NCBI GenBank assembly: GCA_023376005.1
Contig: CM042139.1
Location: 138,077,280 to 138,141,279, forward strand
Source: Doryteuthis pealeii
Lineage: Eukaryota > Mollusca > Cephalopoda > Myopsida > Loliginidae
Length of the DNA: 64,000 nt
Direction of reading: 5' to 3'
Shown piece after piece: positions 10,309 to 21,720 of the stretch (positions are counted from its first letter, which is position 1; every line of letters begins with the position of its first letter). Below the pieces are notes generated by a model, which did no database searches, had not been told where the DNA came from, and was given only the letters and a program-made list of their open reading frames with translations. A program made the position numbers and the translations under genes.

Positions 10309-10739
10309 GTGCGAAGTAATTTCCATAATGTCAGTCATCCATCCAGCACCTAAGATTTTTTAAATAAGCACTAACCTTATAATTACGAATCTTTTTTTTA
10401 ATGGATATAACATTGGATTATCTCTCATAAAAACATATTTTCTCCGTCTCTAGGTAACATGACTAGAGGCCATGACTATATCACCAAATCATAGGAAAAT
10501 ATTATTCAAGAAAAATAGAAACGTAAATTTGGCTTGTGTGATTGAGACGCCTGGGATAGATTGTGCATTGCAAATTTTCAGCTACAATATATGTGACATT
10601 CACCAACTTGTCTTTTTAAAAAACGAATACACTGCAATGCTGATGAATTTGTCATAAAAAACTATTTTTTAGCATGATTGTATCAGGGCTATACACAATA
10701 AAGAACTGGAACCATACAGTTACAATCTTTGATTGGTGA

Positions 10740-11048
10740 CGGCTTAATTTACACTCACTCGGTGGAGCAAACACCGTTGAACTACAAGGTTCCGAATTCA
10801 ATACTGGCCCTTGAAGACTCGGCGCATAAGGAGCAGAGCTTGGATCTGTACGTTAAATCAAGGAGATGATGCTAAATATGGTGATCTATCTCAAATGTAA
10901 AAACAATTTCCCTGGTTTAGTTCTAGGGAACCTTGGAGAGACTCCCTCACTGATACCGACAATAGACCACTCCACCGGCTGTATTTTACTATAGTTATGA
11001 GAAACTTTACTATAGTTATTAGAAACTTTACTATAATTATTAGAAACA
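10740..11048 (+). mobile_element. SINE-B copy with a 21-bp tandem tail
   Basis: tRNA-like head (GGTGGAGCAAACACCGTTG, then ACAAGGTTCCGAATTCAATAC as box B, in pieces), body with GATGCTAAATATGG and AATTTCCCTGGT, and the 3' end CCACTCCACCGGCT. It is followed by about three 21-bp units of TTTACTATAGTTATTAGAAAC (10983-11048). Other SINE-B copies end in a similar TTTACTTTAGTTAT run. Confidence 0.75.
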
Positions 11049-12157
11049 GGTGACTCGTTAATAATATCCACTAAATTACCAAAAAATATTAATTTGAAAT
11101 TTGTAGGCAGCTGGCAGTAATAAATGACGTTCTTATTAGGATCGAACTTACAACGGTGGCATATGTCTGCGAAGAAATAAGATGCTTTGATTATTGCTCC
11201 AAGCAAATTAATTCTTTTCTCCCGCCTTATATCTTAGTTATAAATAATGTTCTATGACTGGCGTTTAATTTCTTCTTTGGTTGATGTTTGCCGCCGATAA
11301 CACTAATGACGAACATGTACAATTTCTTGTTCTATGAACATCTAAAAATATTAATGATTTCAGTACGAATTTCTTTTTTAGATTTTCTTATCAACCAAAT
11401 CGAAAAATAACGACAATCTGGCACCCTCAGTTGCTTTTTTAATAATTGCTTAGCTTGTTGAACATCTTTTTCATCTCACACACATTTCTGTTATATAGTG
11501 TGATCTATAGTCATTTTCTGAAAAATTGTGTTTTTTCTTTTTTTCTTTGTTTATATCTTTATCACTGTTTAGTGCATAACATTATGTTATTTTCCATTGA
11601 GATCAGGTAGTACTTTCTCTTTAATTCTTTAGTCGAGGAATATAATATCTTTCGATGCCAATATAGTTATCATTAACTCATTCTAATGTCAGTATTAAAG
11701 AAATGATATATAAGACATTTATAACACTTTGCCGGGGTACAGGGTTCGGATTATGTATGAATGTATGGGAACGATGCTCCGGCTCAGTATTACAGTCGTC
11801 GAAACTGCCCGTTCCAACCTCCCATTCTTATGTTGTCTGTTGATTTACAGGAAGGCTGAAAAAGAGCTGGTTTCGTTCCTTTTACCAACTCGGCTGAAAT
11901 AGGATTAAATAACCAAAAGCTGTCAACGGATCAACAAAACAATTGAACACAACGCTTTTTGATGCTTATGTACAAAATATATACATTTATTTTACAAAGG
12001 AGCGAGGTGATTTCTTTGTCAGTTGACTGGCGATCTACAGCTAGTTTTTGGCTAAGTTATCAATTTTGTACCGAGTGGCAAGACATCAGAGTGTATCGGT
12101 AAAGTTGTGGCAAGGGCACCGAGCTATGGCGAGCTCCCTGGTTTCGGAGTGTCTGAC
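11049..12157. other. No gene seen
   Basis: Mixed AT-rich sequence with a somewhat GC-richer part at 11730-12140. No domain and no matching copy seen in this window. Confidence 0.35.
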
Positions 12158-12212
12158 TCCGCTTCTCTCTTCTCTTTTTCTTCTCTCTTCTCTTTTTCTT
12201 CTCTCTTCTATT
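12158..12212 (+). repeat. 18-bp pyrimidine minisatellite, three units
   Basis: About three tandem copies of CTTCTCTCTTCTCTTTTT. Confidence 0.85.
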
Positions 12213-12525
12213 CGGTCTGTCTTCTTTATGGGTCCAGACCTCCCCACCCCTAACATATGTCTCTGATTTGCCAGCCACTCGATACTATTGCCTACGTGTC
12301 TAAATGGCCTTGTGCCAGCCTAGCTTGTATCTTTCCATTTGGGTTTTTCCAACTCCAACGAGTCAAGGCCAACGATTGTTTTATTTATCTAAGTTTTTGA
12401 AATTGTTGACCAATTTTTCAAAAGCTGGAATCTTATTATTTATGTAAGAATTTAAAATTCCTATCATCTAACTCAAATTCCATAATTTAAGGAATTTCTA
12501 TAAATTTATATTTTTAATATAAACA

Positions 12526-12568
12526 ATTATTATTATTATTATTATTATTACTATTATTATTATTATTG
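12526..12568. repeat. (ATT)n microsatellite
   Basis: ATT units with one ACT interruption. Confidence 0.95.
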
Positions 12569-12772
12569 TCTTTCTTATTTTTACTTTTAATTTTAATAAA
12601 CTACCATGATTAATAATTAGGGTAGTTTTAATTAAGTAGTAGATCGCCAATCAACCCATAACACTTCAATAGTGTTACGCATTTAAGACGAAAGTAGAAA
12701 TGTTGATCAGATTCCCAAACCGAATAAACGCACAAACGTCTATTATAAGTGAAAGCGATTTAAAAAAAGTGT

Positions 12773-12847
12773 CTTCTTCTTCTTCTTCTTCTTCTTCTTC
12801 TTCTTCTTCTTCTTCTTCTTCTTCTTCTTCTTCTTCTTCTTCTTCTT
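12773..12847. repeat. (TTC)n microsatellite
   Basis: About 25 uninterrupted TTC units. The long poly-Glu frame on the minus strand is a by-product. Confidence 0.95.
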
Positions 12848-13281
12848 TAGCATGATTTACATGTCGAACTATTGTCCTCATATTAGCAGTGAAATCCCGA
12901 TGGTTTTGGTTGTTGAACCCTCAAGCATTCTGAAGTAGAAGGCCTAAGGGATGGAACCCTGTGAAAACGAAGACAATAATTAGATACGTGTAAATAGCCT
13001 AAAGACATAACAGCTTATCATCTACAAAATTTGAATATATATATATATATTACAATCATTATTATCTTTCAAAAACTTAATATAACAGGATAAAAATTCA
13101 CGACTCACATTCAGGTTCCATTTGTAGATCCTAAGGTGAGCAGACATGTCAATCCAGAACGCTGAACTTGTCAGTATTTAATTTTTTACATTTTTTTATC
13201 ATTAGCCTGTTTCATGCCTTATAGATATTGTGATATTTTATTTTCCTGGTTGAATACTGTGAAAATGTTAATTTATATACG

Positions 13282-13283
<2 letters not shown>

Positions 13284-13343
<60 letters not shown>
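13284..13343. repeat. (TA)n microsatellite
   Basis: TA tract of about 60 bp bordering the dispersed repeat at 13344. Confidence 0.95.
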
Positions 13344-13346
<3 letters not shown>

Positions 13347-13465
13347 ACCTGGCAGTGGCTTTTGACGTGTGACTTGTTTACACTGAAACAAAACTACGTG
13401 AACAGATCTGCCATCTTTTATTTTGTCTGTGTGTCAACCCTGAGACTGATACTTAGTCCTTTTGC
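13344..13465 (+). repeat. Dispersed repeat, partner at 52790
   Basis: Shares ACTACGTGAACA, CTGCCAT, TTTTGTCT and CAACCCTGAGACTG in the same order and spacing with 52790-52915. Family unknown; the left edge here is a TA tract. Confidence 0.6.
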
Positions 13466-14581
13466 AATAGGGAATCAATCGAATGGAATAATGGAAAAAT
13501 TTTGAAGCCAAAGTTCTATTTTGAAATAGTTTAATGGCGATATTTGAAGCAAAATATACTAAACTCTTAGGAAGGAAATCATAATTGATTCTTAATTTCA
13601 GTATGTTGTTCTATTTAGCCTGTTTTTATTAGACTTTTTACATCATACTAATTGACACTTTAGCTTTTCACTATTTTCACCTTAATTCTGCCTTGTTGTC
13701 AAACCAAGCAACATTTTCTGAATAATTATTATGAGATGAGTTTTCATGAATAACTGTTTTTAACATATTTAAAATTTCGAACAATTGATATTTTTAAAAT
13801 TCATATATTGTCTATTAAAAATGAACTTTTTCCGATGAATGGATCATATGGATTTTAATTATTCTTACAAAATATACTGCTGATCTGTCGTATACATCGT
13901 CTCATCCGCTGTATACATTGGAGGAATTGTTTCCGTTTGACAGTGGCACTTAAGGGGATTGGGCAGTTCTTGCTTTTGTAATAGCTCAAATCCCTATAGT
14001 TATAGCTCGAGAGCTGTACTAATACATTCGTCGGCACATTGAAGCTGTTATTATTGATAAAGGAGGAGTGGCACCATATTATATATGTGTAATATATTGG
14101 GCATCTCCAACTCCCAGGGATCTTCCTGTTTAACTGTGGGACCGACAACAAAAGATAAGTCACGATAACCCTTGCGGCGCCAATGAGCCGGTCACGCATG
14201 ATACATACATATTTTTAAAGGGATAGTTTGTTGGTTACTGCGAGAGCAACAAGTAACGATATAAGCTTCAGGGTTAGATGTTACCCACCCCATTAATGGT
14301 GGGCTACGATTTTCCAAAGAAATCATTTTTTTCTTGATCAACTTAAAAAAATACCACCAGTCCACGGGAAAGTTGTATCATAGGCAATAGCCGGAGTGGG
14401 ATTTTATTTCTATGACCGCTAGTCTGACCTTTTCTTTCTAACTACATCTGTTTGTCATCTTTTCTTGTAACCATTCCCGACCGTTGATATTTTCAAGGCA
14501 CACAAAACAGTACATATTAAACATGATGGTTTCATTAATAAGTACATACTATATACATATATGTGTGTGTATGTGTCTGTG

Positions 14582-14584
<3 letters not shown>
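13466..14584. other. No gene seen
   Basis: AT-rich, no recognised repeat. The minus-strand 114-codon frame at 13855-14199 has no domain I know. Confidence 0.35.

Positions 14585-14641
<57 letters not shown>
14585..14641. repeat. (TA)n microsatellite
   Basis: A pure TA tract that forms the left border of the hammerhead-bearing region. Confidence 0.95.
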
Positions 14642-14643
<2 letters not shown>

Positions 14644-14734
14644 CCCGGGTTTGTTATTGTTCACTCAGCGTCCCCTTGCCTCATATGGTAGAGAGGTCTC
14701 AGTATCATTGACAGATTAATTTCGCAGGAATTCT

Positions 14735-14880
14735 TCCGTGCTGTATCGTGGCCGAAGCAGTATAGTTTCTGACTATCCTGCGGAAGTCCCGGTTTCGATT
14801 TCTGTCGGAGGGAAATCGTTAGTATACATCGCTGATGAGACTTACTAAAGTCGAAACAGTCTGTACGATGTTCCACACAC
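14735..14880 (+). mobile_element. SINE-like unit: tRNA-like promoter plus hammerhead
   Basis: A box-A-like TGGCCGAAGCAG at 14749-14760 and a box-B-like GGTTTCGATTTC at 14791-14802 are spaced as in tRNA-derived pol III promoters, and the surroundings (GACTATCCTGCGGAAGTCCC) look like a tRNA anticodon/variable region. The complete hammerhead starts about 24 bases after box B. The arrangement resembles schistosome Sm-alpha-type ribozyme SINEs (known family architecture). The true ends are unknown; the TA tract at 14641 may be the left one. Box B carries an extra T, so present activity is uncertain. Confidence 0.55.
14826..14871 (+). ncRNA. Type I hammerhead ribozyme, complete core
   Basis: Seen directly: stem I ACATCG (14826-14831) pairs in full with CGATGT (14866-14871). 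The CTGATGA core lies at 14832-14838. Stem II is GACTT/AAGTC around an ACTA loop (14839-14852). GAAA sits at 14853-14856. A 2-bp stem III (AC/GT) closes the loop AGTCT, and GTA (14863-14865) is an allowed NUH cleavage triplet. Every invariant core base is present. Short stem III is known from retrozyme, Penelope-like and schistosome hammerheads, often acting as dimers. Predicted cleavage lies between 14865 and 14866. An alternative GTC register (14859-14861) gives poor stem I pairing. Confidence 0.8.
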
Positions 14881-15056
14881 CGAGTAATTCTCTGCGAAAT
14901 TCACTTGTCATTATTATCATCTATAATTATCGAATTTTATGCGATATGCGCATTGTAATTGCCTTCAAGCAAAAACATAAATATTAATATATATACTTTA
15001 TTCAACAATGCTTTTAAAATAAACAAACATCCAAAAAATCTTATATAGATATATGT

Positions 15057-15122
<66 letters not shown>
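15057..15122. repeat. (GA)n microsatellite
   Basis: GA tract with one ATAG interruption. Confidence 0.95.
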
Positions 15123-15124
<2 letters not shown>

Positions 15125-16124
15125 TTGTGTAATCTTCTATATAGTATCTCAGTCTCTCAGTAATTGATACTTCTTGGCATACTTCAACTCTAGATTCATG
15201 AAGACTGACTTTTCGAAATCTATTCTATTAAAGACCGACATAGATACATTCTCAATAACATATGCTTGTTCCTTGAGTTCTACGCATGACAGAAACTTTA
15301 TCTACCTCCCCTCTCTCACTTTATATATCTCACTATCTATCTCCCACACACACTCACACACTCTTTTTCACATTAACATCATGTATCGGCAAGTAAGTAG
15401 GTGAAAGGAGATGTGGCTAACTTCCCGCTCAGATAATTGGCACCTAATTGACTACATTCTTGTGCAATACTGGAATAATAAGAGTCAATTATAGATGAGC
15501 AACGCCTAGTGCGCACACATTTCCGGTGCAAGATCACCAATCAAAGGTTAGTAATAAAGGGGCCTTCTGGAAAATGAGTACGGTCATTGCTTTCTGAAAC
15601 AGTCAAATTAGAATATATATTCAAAATCATATTGAACCTAAGGTACAGTTTTTTAACTGCTTAAATCTCCCCTCTTTTTTTTCCGAACCAACTACCATCT
15701 GCTCTCCTGGAAAAAGATTTATAGTTAATCGGGTTCTTCACAATGAGAAACCGTAAATAGTTTAGTAAAAACGCTCAGAAGATTCACCACATACCAAATA
15801 GATATTGCCTAATCATTACTAGCTTTTTCAGGACATATTCTAAAAATTAGACCGATGAAGAATATATTAGAAAGGATGACACGCAAATTCATGAAGTGTT
15901 CCATATTTTCTTTATTCTAGAGGGTCATCCACCCAGGTAGCCCCTGCACACTTGCCTAAAAAGTGTAAGTTTCGGATTTATTGCAGGATGTCTGAGGCGA
16001 CCCTTAACAGGAATGCCGACGGGACAATGAATTAATTGCACTGGCCATGAAGAGGAAGATTAAATAATGAAATGTGGAAAGACAGGAGAATGAGCATTAA
16101 TTAATGGTAATGTAAAAAGAGGTT
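15123..16124. other. No gene seen
   Basis: AT-rich sequence; nothing recognised. Confidence 0.35.
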
Positions 16125-16325
16125 TGCATTTCACTTGCGCTAATATGGATCCTTATGTTCTATTCAGAAATACACGGATCTATCCTGTGGGAAAATGATA
16201 GGGAACACTGGAGTCATGAGTTTTGGTACTGTAACGAAACTAAGAAAAAATCTTGAATTCAAATATGTTGTAAAAATGATATTGTATCTATCCTGCTCGT
16301 GGTGGAAAGGTCGGATAGATACACA
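16125..16325 (+). mobile_element. SINE-C copy, 5' truncated and diverged
   Basis: GTTTGCATTTCAC, CTTGAATTCAAA and the tail TATCCTGCTCGTGG...GATAGATAC follow the SINE-C order. The head is missing. Confidence 0.55.
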
Positions 16326-16810
16326 CCGGAATATATACGTATGAATTTATATTCTCTCGGCAAAAATAGAGATAAATGTAGGAAATACGGCAAACAAATC
16401 TATCGCAAATGGATAATATTTGACCGGCGATGATTAAAAGAATCTCAGAAAATATAGAAAATCAAACTCTGCGCAAGTATTGTCCTGATCGATCTTTGAA
16501 ACGGTGTTAAATGATAGATCATCTACTGCTGTCACTAATACCTAACTGAATGACTCTGGTAGTGACATATTTATGTATATTTATAGTGACGTGAATTGCT
16601 TCCTTAATCAAACTGAATGCTTTATTTATTAATTAAAGCATATTGAATAAGTCAGGTATGGATTATCAAAATCTATCACCCATGAAATATTTTACTGTTA
16701 GATCAGCTAGTAAAAGGAACATACAGTCTCTCTATTTTCATTTGGTTTGGTTTCTTTGTTTAAAGCCTTGTGCATCATCATTAATTTACTAATCTTTTGG
16801 TCAATCTGTA

Positions 16811-17388
16811 TGTAGCGTGGTCACTGCGACATACGAAGCTTAAGTCGTATAGTAGTAGGAATGGTCTCCTAATTGGTCACACACAAGCAACAGCGTTCAA
16901 CCTAGATAGTTGGTTCCAAAGAAAACAACACACGAAAGAATAGTGGGTTGCAGAGTCAAAAAAGAGATTCGTGTTTTTTTTTCAGAGGGGGGGGGGGTAA
17001 GGTCAAACCTTTCTATCATAAATTACATTCATTACCAATAACTCCAACTCACGGTCGGTCAATACAAACCCCCAGCAGGGCACGGAAAACGACGACCGTG
17101 AGACACCCAGATAAAAAGATAGAGTTAACTTTACTTCCATTTGTGGTCCTAGGTTGGAGAATGGAAATATCCACTTCCGCTCTGCTGCAGTAAAAAAAAA
17201 TGGGACTTCCGGGTTTTTTTGGTTTTTTGTATCTAGTCACTGGCTGACATACATTGAGTGCTTAGAATCCTAGAAAAATTATGTTCTTTTATTTTCTTAT
17301 TTCTTTTCCTCTTTCTCTTTACGCAGAAAGTTGATTACCGTTTTCTTTTCAATTTAAACTTTCTATAGACCGTCTTAATTACGCTACG
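16811..17388. mobile_element. Solo LTR-like element
   Basis: Begins TGTAGCGTGG and ends TTACGCTACG, so the termini are inverted (TGTAGCG/CGCTACR). The 5-bp flanks CTGTA (left) and CTGTT (right) agree at four positions, as expected for an LTR target duplication. Internal blocks (AAGTCGTATAGT, GGTAAGGTCAAA, the pyrimidine stretch with CAGAAA, ATTACGCTAC) recur in order at 53695-54072. No coding region. Superfamily unknown. Confidence 0.55.
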
Positions 17389-17403
17389 CTGTTTAAGTTA
17401 CTC

Positions 17404-17567
17404 TTTTGTCCATTTTATGAATGGCCCAGATTATCTTATAATGTGGAAGATCAAGGTATTTATTCCGTTGATGAGATTTATGTCAAAAGTTTGGTTTCTA
17501 GGAGTTTTCTTTTTCTTCTTCTTCTTGCTTCTTCTTCTTCTTCTTCTTCTTCTTCTTCTTCTTCTTC

Positions 17568-17610
<43 letters not shown>

Positions 17611-17612
17611 GT
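17404..17612 (-). mobile_element. LINE fragment with (AAT)n(AAG)n, minus strand
   Basis: The complement matches the beginning of the LINE relic at 22603: CATTTTATGAATGGCCCAGA and TTATCTTATAATGTGG are shared word for word. Both copies are preceded, in LINE orientation, by an (AAT)n then (AAG)n tract. Only about 100 bp of LINE remain. Confidence 0.7.
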
Positions 17613-18039
17613 TAGTTAGTTACTTGAAACAATATAAATGTATATAAATAATTGACTAATTTAAAATAGAAATACATATTTGAAACTATAGATGTGTTAA
17701 TATTAGATAGGAAAACTTAGAGTCATACAACCATGTGCAATTCATATGTATTTCATTGGAACACATGATATCATATTGAATGCAGCAAATATTAAGAAAC
17801 ATCTAAAGATAAATGTAAGAACAAATGTACATATAACGCGTTTCCCGAAACTCTATGAATGAAAAACACTATTAGGATTAACATGCCAATCAATCAATCA
17901 CCAAATATATCGGGAAAACTAATCATAAATTGAGACTGGTTCGCCAAGAATTCGTCTGGATATATTATCACTTGAAATAAGTTGATTCATTGAAATATTA
18001 ACTTTTAAAGAGTTAGTTACGATACTTTTTCATGACTGG
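17613..18039. other. No gene seen
   Basis: AT-rich sequence. Confidence 0.35.
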
Positions 18040-18094
<55 letters not shown>

Positions 18095-18125
18095 GTGTGT
18101 GTGTGTGTATGTATCTATGTGTGTT
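18040..18125. repeat. (TA)n(GT)n microsatellite
   Basis: TA 18040-18091, then GT and GTAT repeats. Confidence 0.95.
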
Positions 18126-18300
18126 GCACGGAAGAAAAAAATGAAAACATGGATATGAATATATTCGGTTGAATAAAATGAAGGACAAAAAAGTCTAGGA
18201 AAGTGAAGAAAAAAAAGATTTTCTCTTAGGCATTGCGCTAATTATCAGTGTATTTCAAGTAGTGTACACTAACTATTTCAATGGCAATAACGAATATATG

Positions 18301-18585
18301 CAAACACACACACACACAAACACACGCACACACATACCCACCACACACATACCCACACAAACAAACAAACAAACAAACAAACGCACATACAAATATATAT
18401 GCATAAACACACAAAGTCGCATACACACATATATATATGTGTGTATATATATATAACCATGCACACATATATATATATATTTTACACACACATATATATT
18501 TATTTATTTATATTGATGCACGTGCGTGCGCGCGCATGTGTGTGTGTGTGTGTGCGTGTATGTGTGTGTGTGTATGTGTGTTTAT
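18301..18585. repeat. Compound CA / CAAA / TA / GT microsatellite
   Basis: Includes (CACACA)n, a run of ACAA units near 18360, TA blocks and a GTGCGT block. The overlapping VCVC and THTH frames here are artefacts. Confidence 0.95.
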
Positions 18586-18780
18586 TAACGACTTACCGCC
18601 CAATATTCGACCGGATATGTGTCCCACACAATTTTATGATGTAGGTATAAAAAATATATTTTTTAATAAAATAAAAATCGGTGAGAAAATCAACAGCTGG
18701 GTAGAAAATGCATACAATTGATTTCTCGTCAAAAAGTTTGATACAATTATGAAGAGGGCATTTTAAAGAAAATATTTTAT

Positions 18781-19540
18781 ATACAATTCTTTGAATAGAC
18801 TCTATGAAGACGGTGGCAACATAATCGATGTAGGAAGAAATATTTACTTTTGAAACTTTTAATGAATAGCGTTAAATATTATTTCAGCCCCAAAATATTC
18901 TGATCTAGAAAAACTACTAAAATGCAACTAATTATTGTATTTTAATAACATATTCTTTACACTTATAGTTGTTCTATGAGAAGTTGTTGGAAATATATTA
19001 CAAAGTATTGACTAGTAGAATTTATGTATAGTCTGTTATGGATGGAATCCGTGGATTAGTCCACTGAAGTTTTTATTCCAAATACTTTCGGCACTTTGAA
19101 GTGCCATCATCAGAGGTGATGTGTTTGTGTTCCTTTTTTTTTTCATCTTAGTAGTAGTGAGAGTAACTAGGAAGGGAACTCGTAGAAATTATATTAAGGG
19201 GTGTGGGGGCTGGAAGGAGGAGAATTGGTAGAAAAAGTGTTATAGGCTTTTTAAAATGTGAGAACTGCATTCGAAATTTATTTTATTTAAGGATGGTTTG
19301 TATTGTTTGATGTATAAAGCTTCTAGGATTTGGAATTTTTGCTTGTTTTTTTCTTTGTGCGTATTTTCTGTTAGATATTTCGGTAATTAGAGTGTTAGTT
19401 TTTCTAGAACAGAATATTTTGGGGCTAAAATAATATTTAAGGCTATTCATTAAAAGTTTCAAAAGTAAATATTTCTTACTACATCGATTATTTTGCCACC
19501 GTCTTCATAGAGTCTATTCAAAGAATTGTAGTTAGTTAGA
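18781..19540. mobile_element. Large inverted repeat element
   Basis: Arms 18781-18920 and 19393-19540 are inverted copies, for example CTTTGAATAGACTCTATGAA and its complement at 19509-19528. The ~470-bp spacer contains the hammerhead-like core at 19086-19113 on the minus strand and no open frame. Possibly a non-autonomous Penelope-like or foldback element; unproven. Confidence 0.65.
19086..19113 (-). ncRNA. Hammerhead-like core (degenerate)
   Basis: On the minus strand CTGATGA is followed by one extra base, a perfect stem GGCACT/AGTGCC with a TCAA loop, and GAAA. The unpaired extra base and the lack of a clear stem I and NUH site argue against an active ribozyme. It may descend from one. Confidence 0.4.
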
Positions 19541-20190
19541 ATTATAAATAGCATGGTCATAGAAAAACAGGACTCCTGAACTAGACTGTAAGTTTTACTT
19601 TTATGCTGGCCGGAGTGTAAACCTCCATTTTAAAAAGTTTATTCAATGCCTATCTAACTGTAATTTTTTTTGTCTTTATACTGACTGCTTTACATGCTGA
19701 CCATATATCCATAATAAAAGATTAAGGCTAATTTTCGACGCCAGTATATAAAATTTAAACAGTAGATCCGGCTTATTTACCATATTTTCATATCTAGGCA
19801 AAGTAGTCGTTGACGGCTATAGAACAACGAATTCGGGCCATAGCAACAACAACACGCAAACACAACAAGCACCCACAAATGACCCACAATATTACCTTTG
19901 CTTATGTTTTCTCCACGCATCACAGCATCAAACGTGACCAAAACCCATTCCCCTTACTATTACTACTTGACCCATCTCCTATGGTCATCAGTGCCCCACC
20001 CCATAATCAACCCATACTTCCATCTTAAACATCTACCCTACGTCAGCATCAGCTGAGCAACAACCTCCTCCCACTCCTGATCAAATATTCTCGTCAAAAA
20101 GAGAATTGAATTCTCCAACACCATAAAACATCTTATGTCCTTAAGGAGGTCACGAAGGTCCAGTGTTTTGGAAGACTGTATGGAGATAAT

Positions 20191-20191
<1 letters not shown>
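19541..20191. other. No gene seen
   Basis: Contains a C-rich stretch (19850-20060). Short frames on both strands lack recognised domains. Confidence 0.35.
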
Positions 20192-20240
<49 letters not shown>

Positions 20241-20249
20241 ATATATTAT
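20192..20249. repeat. (TA)n microsatellite
   Basis: TA tract interrupted by a TT. Confidence 0.95.
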
Positions 20250-20359
20250 ATTCCATTTACTATCCTACATAATTCCTAGACGTGAAGTAGACTATCTGAT
20301 ATTTGATAATTGTGTCCGTTGAGATATTATAATACTCATGAGAAGTATGAACAGTGATA

Positions 20360-20605
20360 TATGGCCGGTTTAGCACAGACGGTAGAGCGTCTGACTAGGA
20401 ACCACAAGGTTCCGTGTTCCATACAGGCCCTCACCAACTCAGAGTATAAGTAGCACAGTGATCTCTGTGGTAAAGCGAGGAGCTGATGTTAGGTGTGGTG
20501 CTCCACCTTAGATGCCAAAACAATCTCCTTGGTCTAGGGCTAATGAAAAGGGGATAGATTCCCTCGCTGTCTGGCTGATACCGACTTTAGTCCACACTGA
20601 CGACT
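20360..20605 (+). mobile_element. SINE-B copy, near full length
   Basis: Clear tRNA-like head GACGGTAGAGCGTCTGACTA (box A) and CACAAGGTTCCGTGTTCC (box B), then the body GAGCTGATGTTAGGTGTGG, CAATCTCCTTGGTCTAG and GGCTGATACCGAC. The best SINE-B copy in the window. The family has a retroposed, tRNA-derived structure and is non-coding. Confidence 0.8.
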
Positions 20606-21044
20606 TTCCTTTATGAACAGTGATAATTAATAATCAAAGTTTCAAAAACATTTAACAGATTGATTTAAGTCTATTTCCTGTACGATGTAGAAGCGGATGT
20701 ATTCGGCGTAATCCTGCTGAATTAGATATACTTTATTTCTCATTCAATGAAATTAAATTTTATCCGAAAATCTTTTTTCTGCATAATGAAGTATAGTCTA
20801 CCCATTCTTTTTTTTAATTGATGTCAGACTAATAACAAGATTTCCATCCAAATTAATTTAATCCTTGGGTCATTGCATGGCGGGTCATCTTGTTGATGAG
20901 ATCAGTTTTGGTTTCTCTTGAAATTTCAGTGATGATGGGATGAAAGGATAATTCATGACATGTATTTTAATTAGTCAGCGGTTGTCGTTTTCTGAAATAA
21001 AAGATTTGTTTCCTTGTAAAATTTAAAACTTTTTGACCTGCCCA
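20606..21044. other. No gene seen
   Basis: AT-rich sequence. Confidence 0.35.
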
Positions 21045-21305
21045 TCACTCTTGAAACAGATAATGACAGGCAGTGACAGAAAGAGACAGAGAGACAGAAA
21101 GACAGGCAAAGACAGAAACAGAGAGCAAAAGAGCGAAATATCTAGAAATTAAAAGAAAGAGAGGGATACATAATTGATGGTAGAGAATAAGATATAATAT
21201 GAGAATGAAATAGGGAGAGAGAGAATGAATGAGAGAATGATAAATAAGGATAATTGAGAGACAGAGAAAGGGAGAGAAATATGAGAGAATAAATGGCAGA
21301 GAATT

Positions 21306-21367
<62 letters not shown>

Positions 21368-21426
21368 TTATAGATAGCGAGAGAGATAATGGATGACAGA
21401 GAGTAAAATATAAGATATGTGAGTGA

Positions 21427-21500
<74 letters not shown>

Positions 21501-21626
21501 TATATATAGCGAGAGAGACTGGATGACAGAGTAAAATATAAGATGTGTGAGTGAGAGAGGGGGGAGAGAGTCATGTAGATAGCGAGAGAGAGAATGGATG
21601 ACAGAGGGTAAAATATAAGATGAGTG

Positions 21627-21668
<42 letters not shown>

Positions 21669-21677
21669 TGAGAGAGC

Positions 21678-21720
<43 letters not shown>

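Noticed and set aside
12675..12881. Poly-glutamate protein
   Set aside because: Translation of (TTC)n on the opposite strand.
20360..20430. tRNA gene
   Set aside because: tRNA-like boxes are present but the sequence continues as SINE-B and the acceptor stem does not pair.
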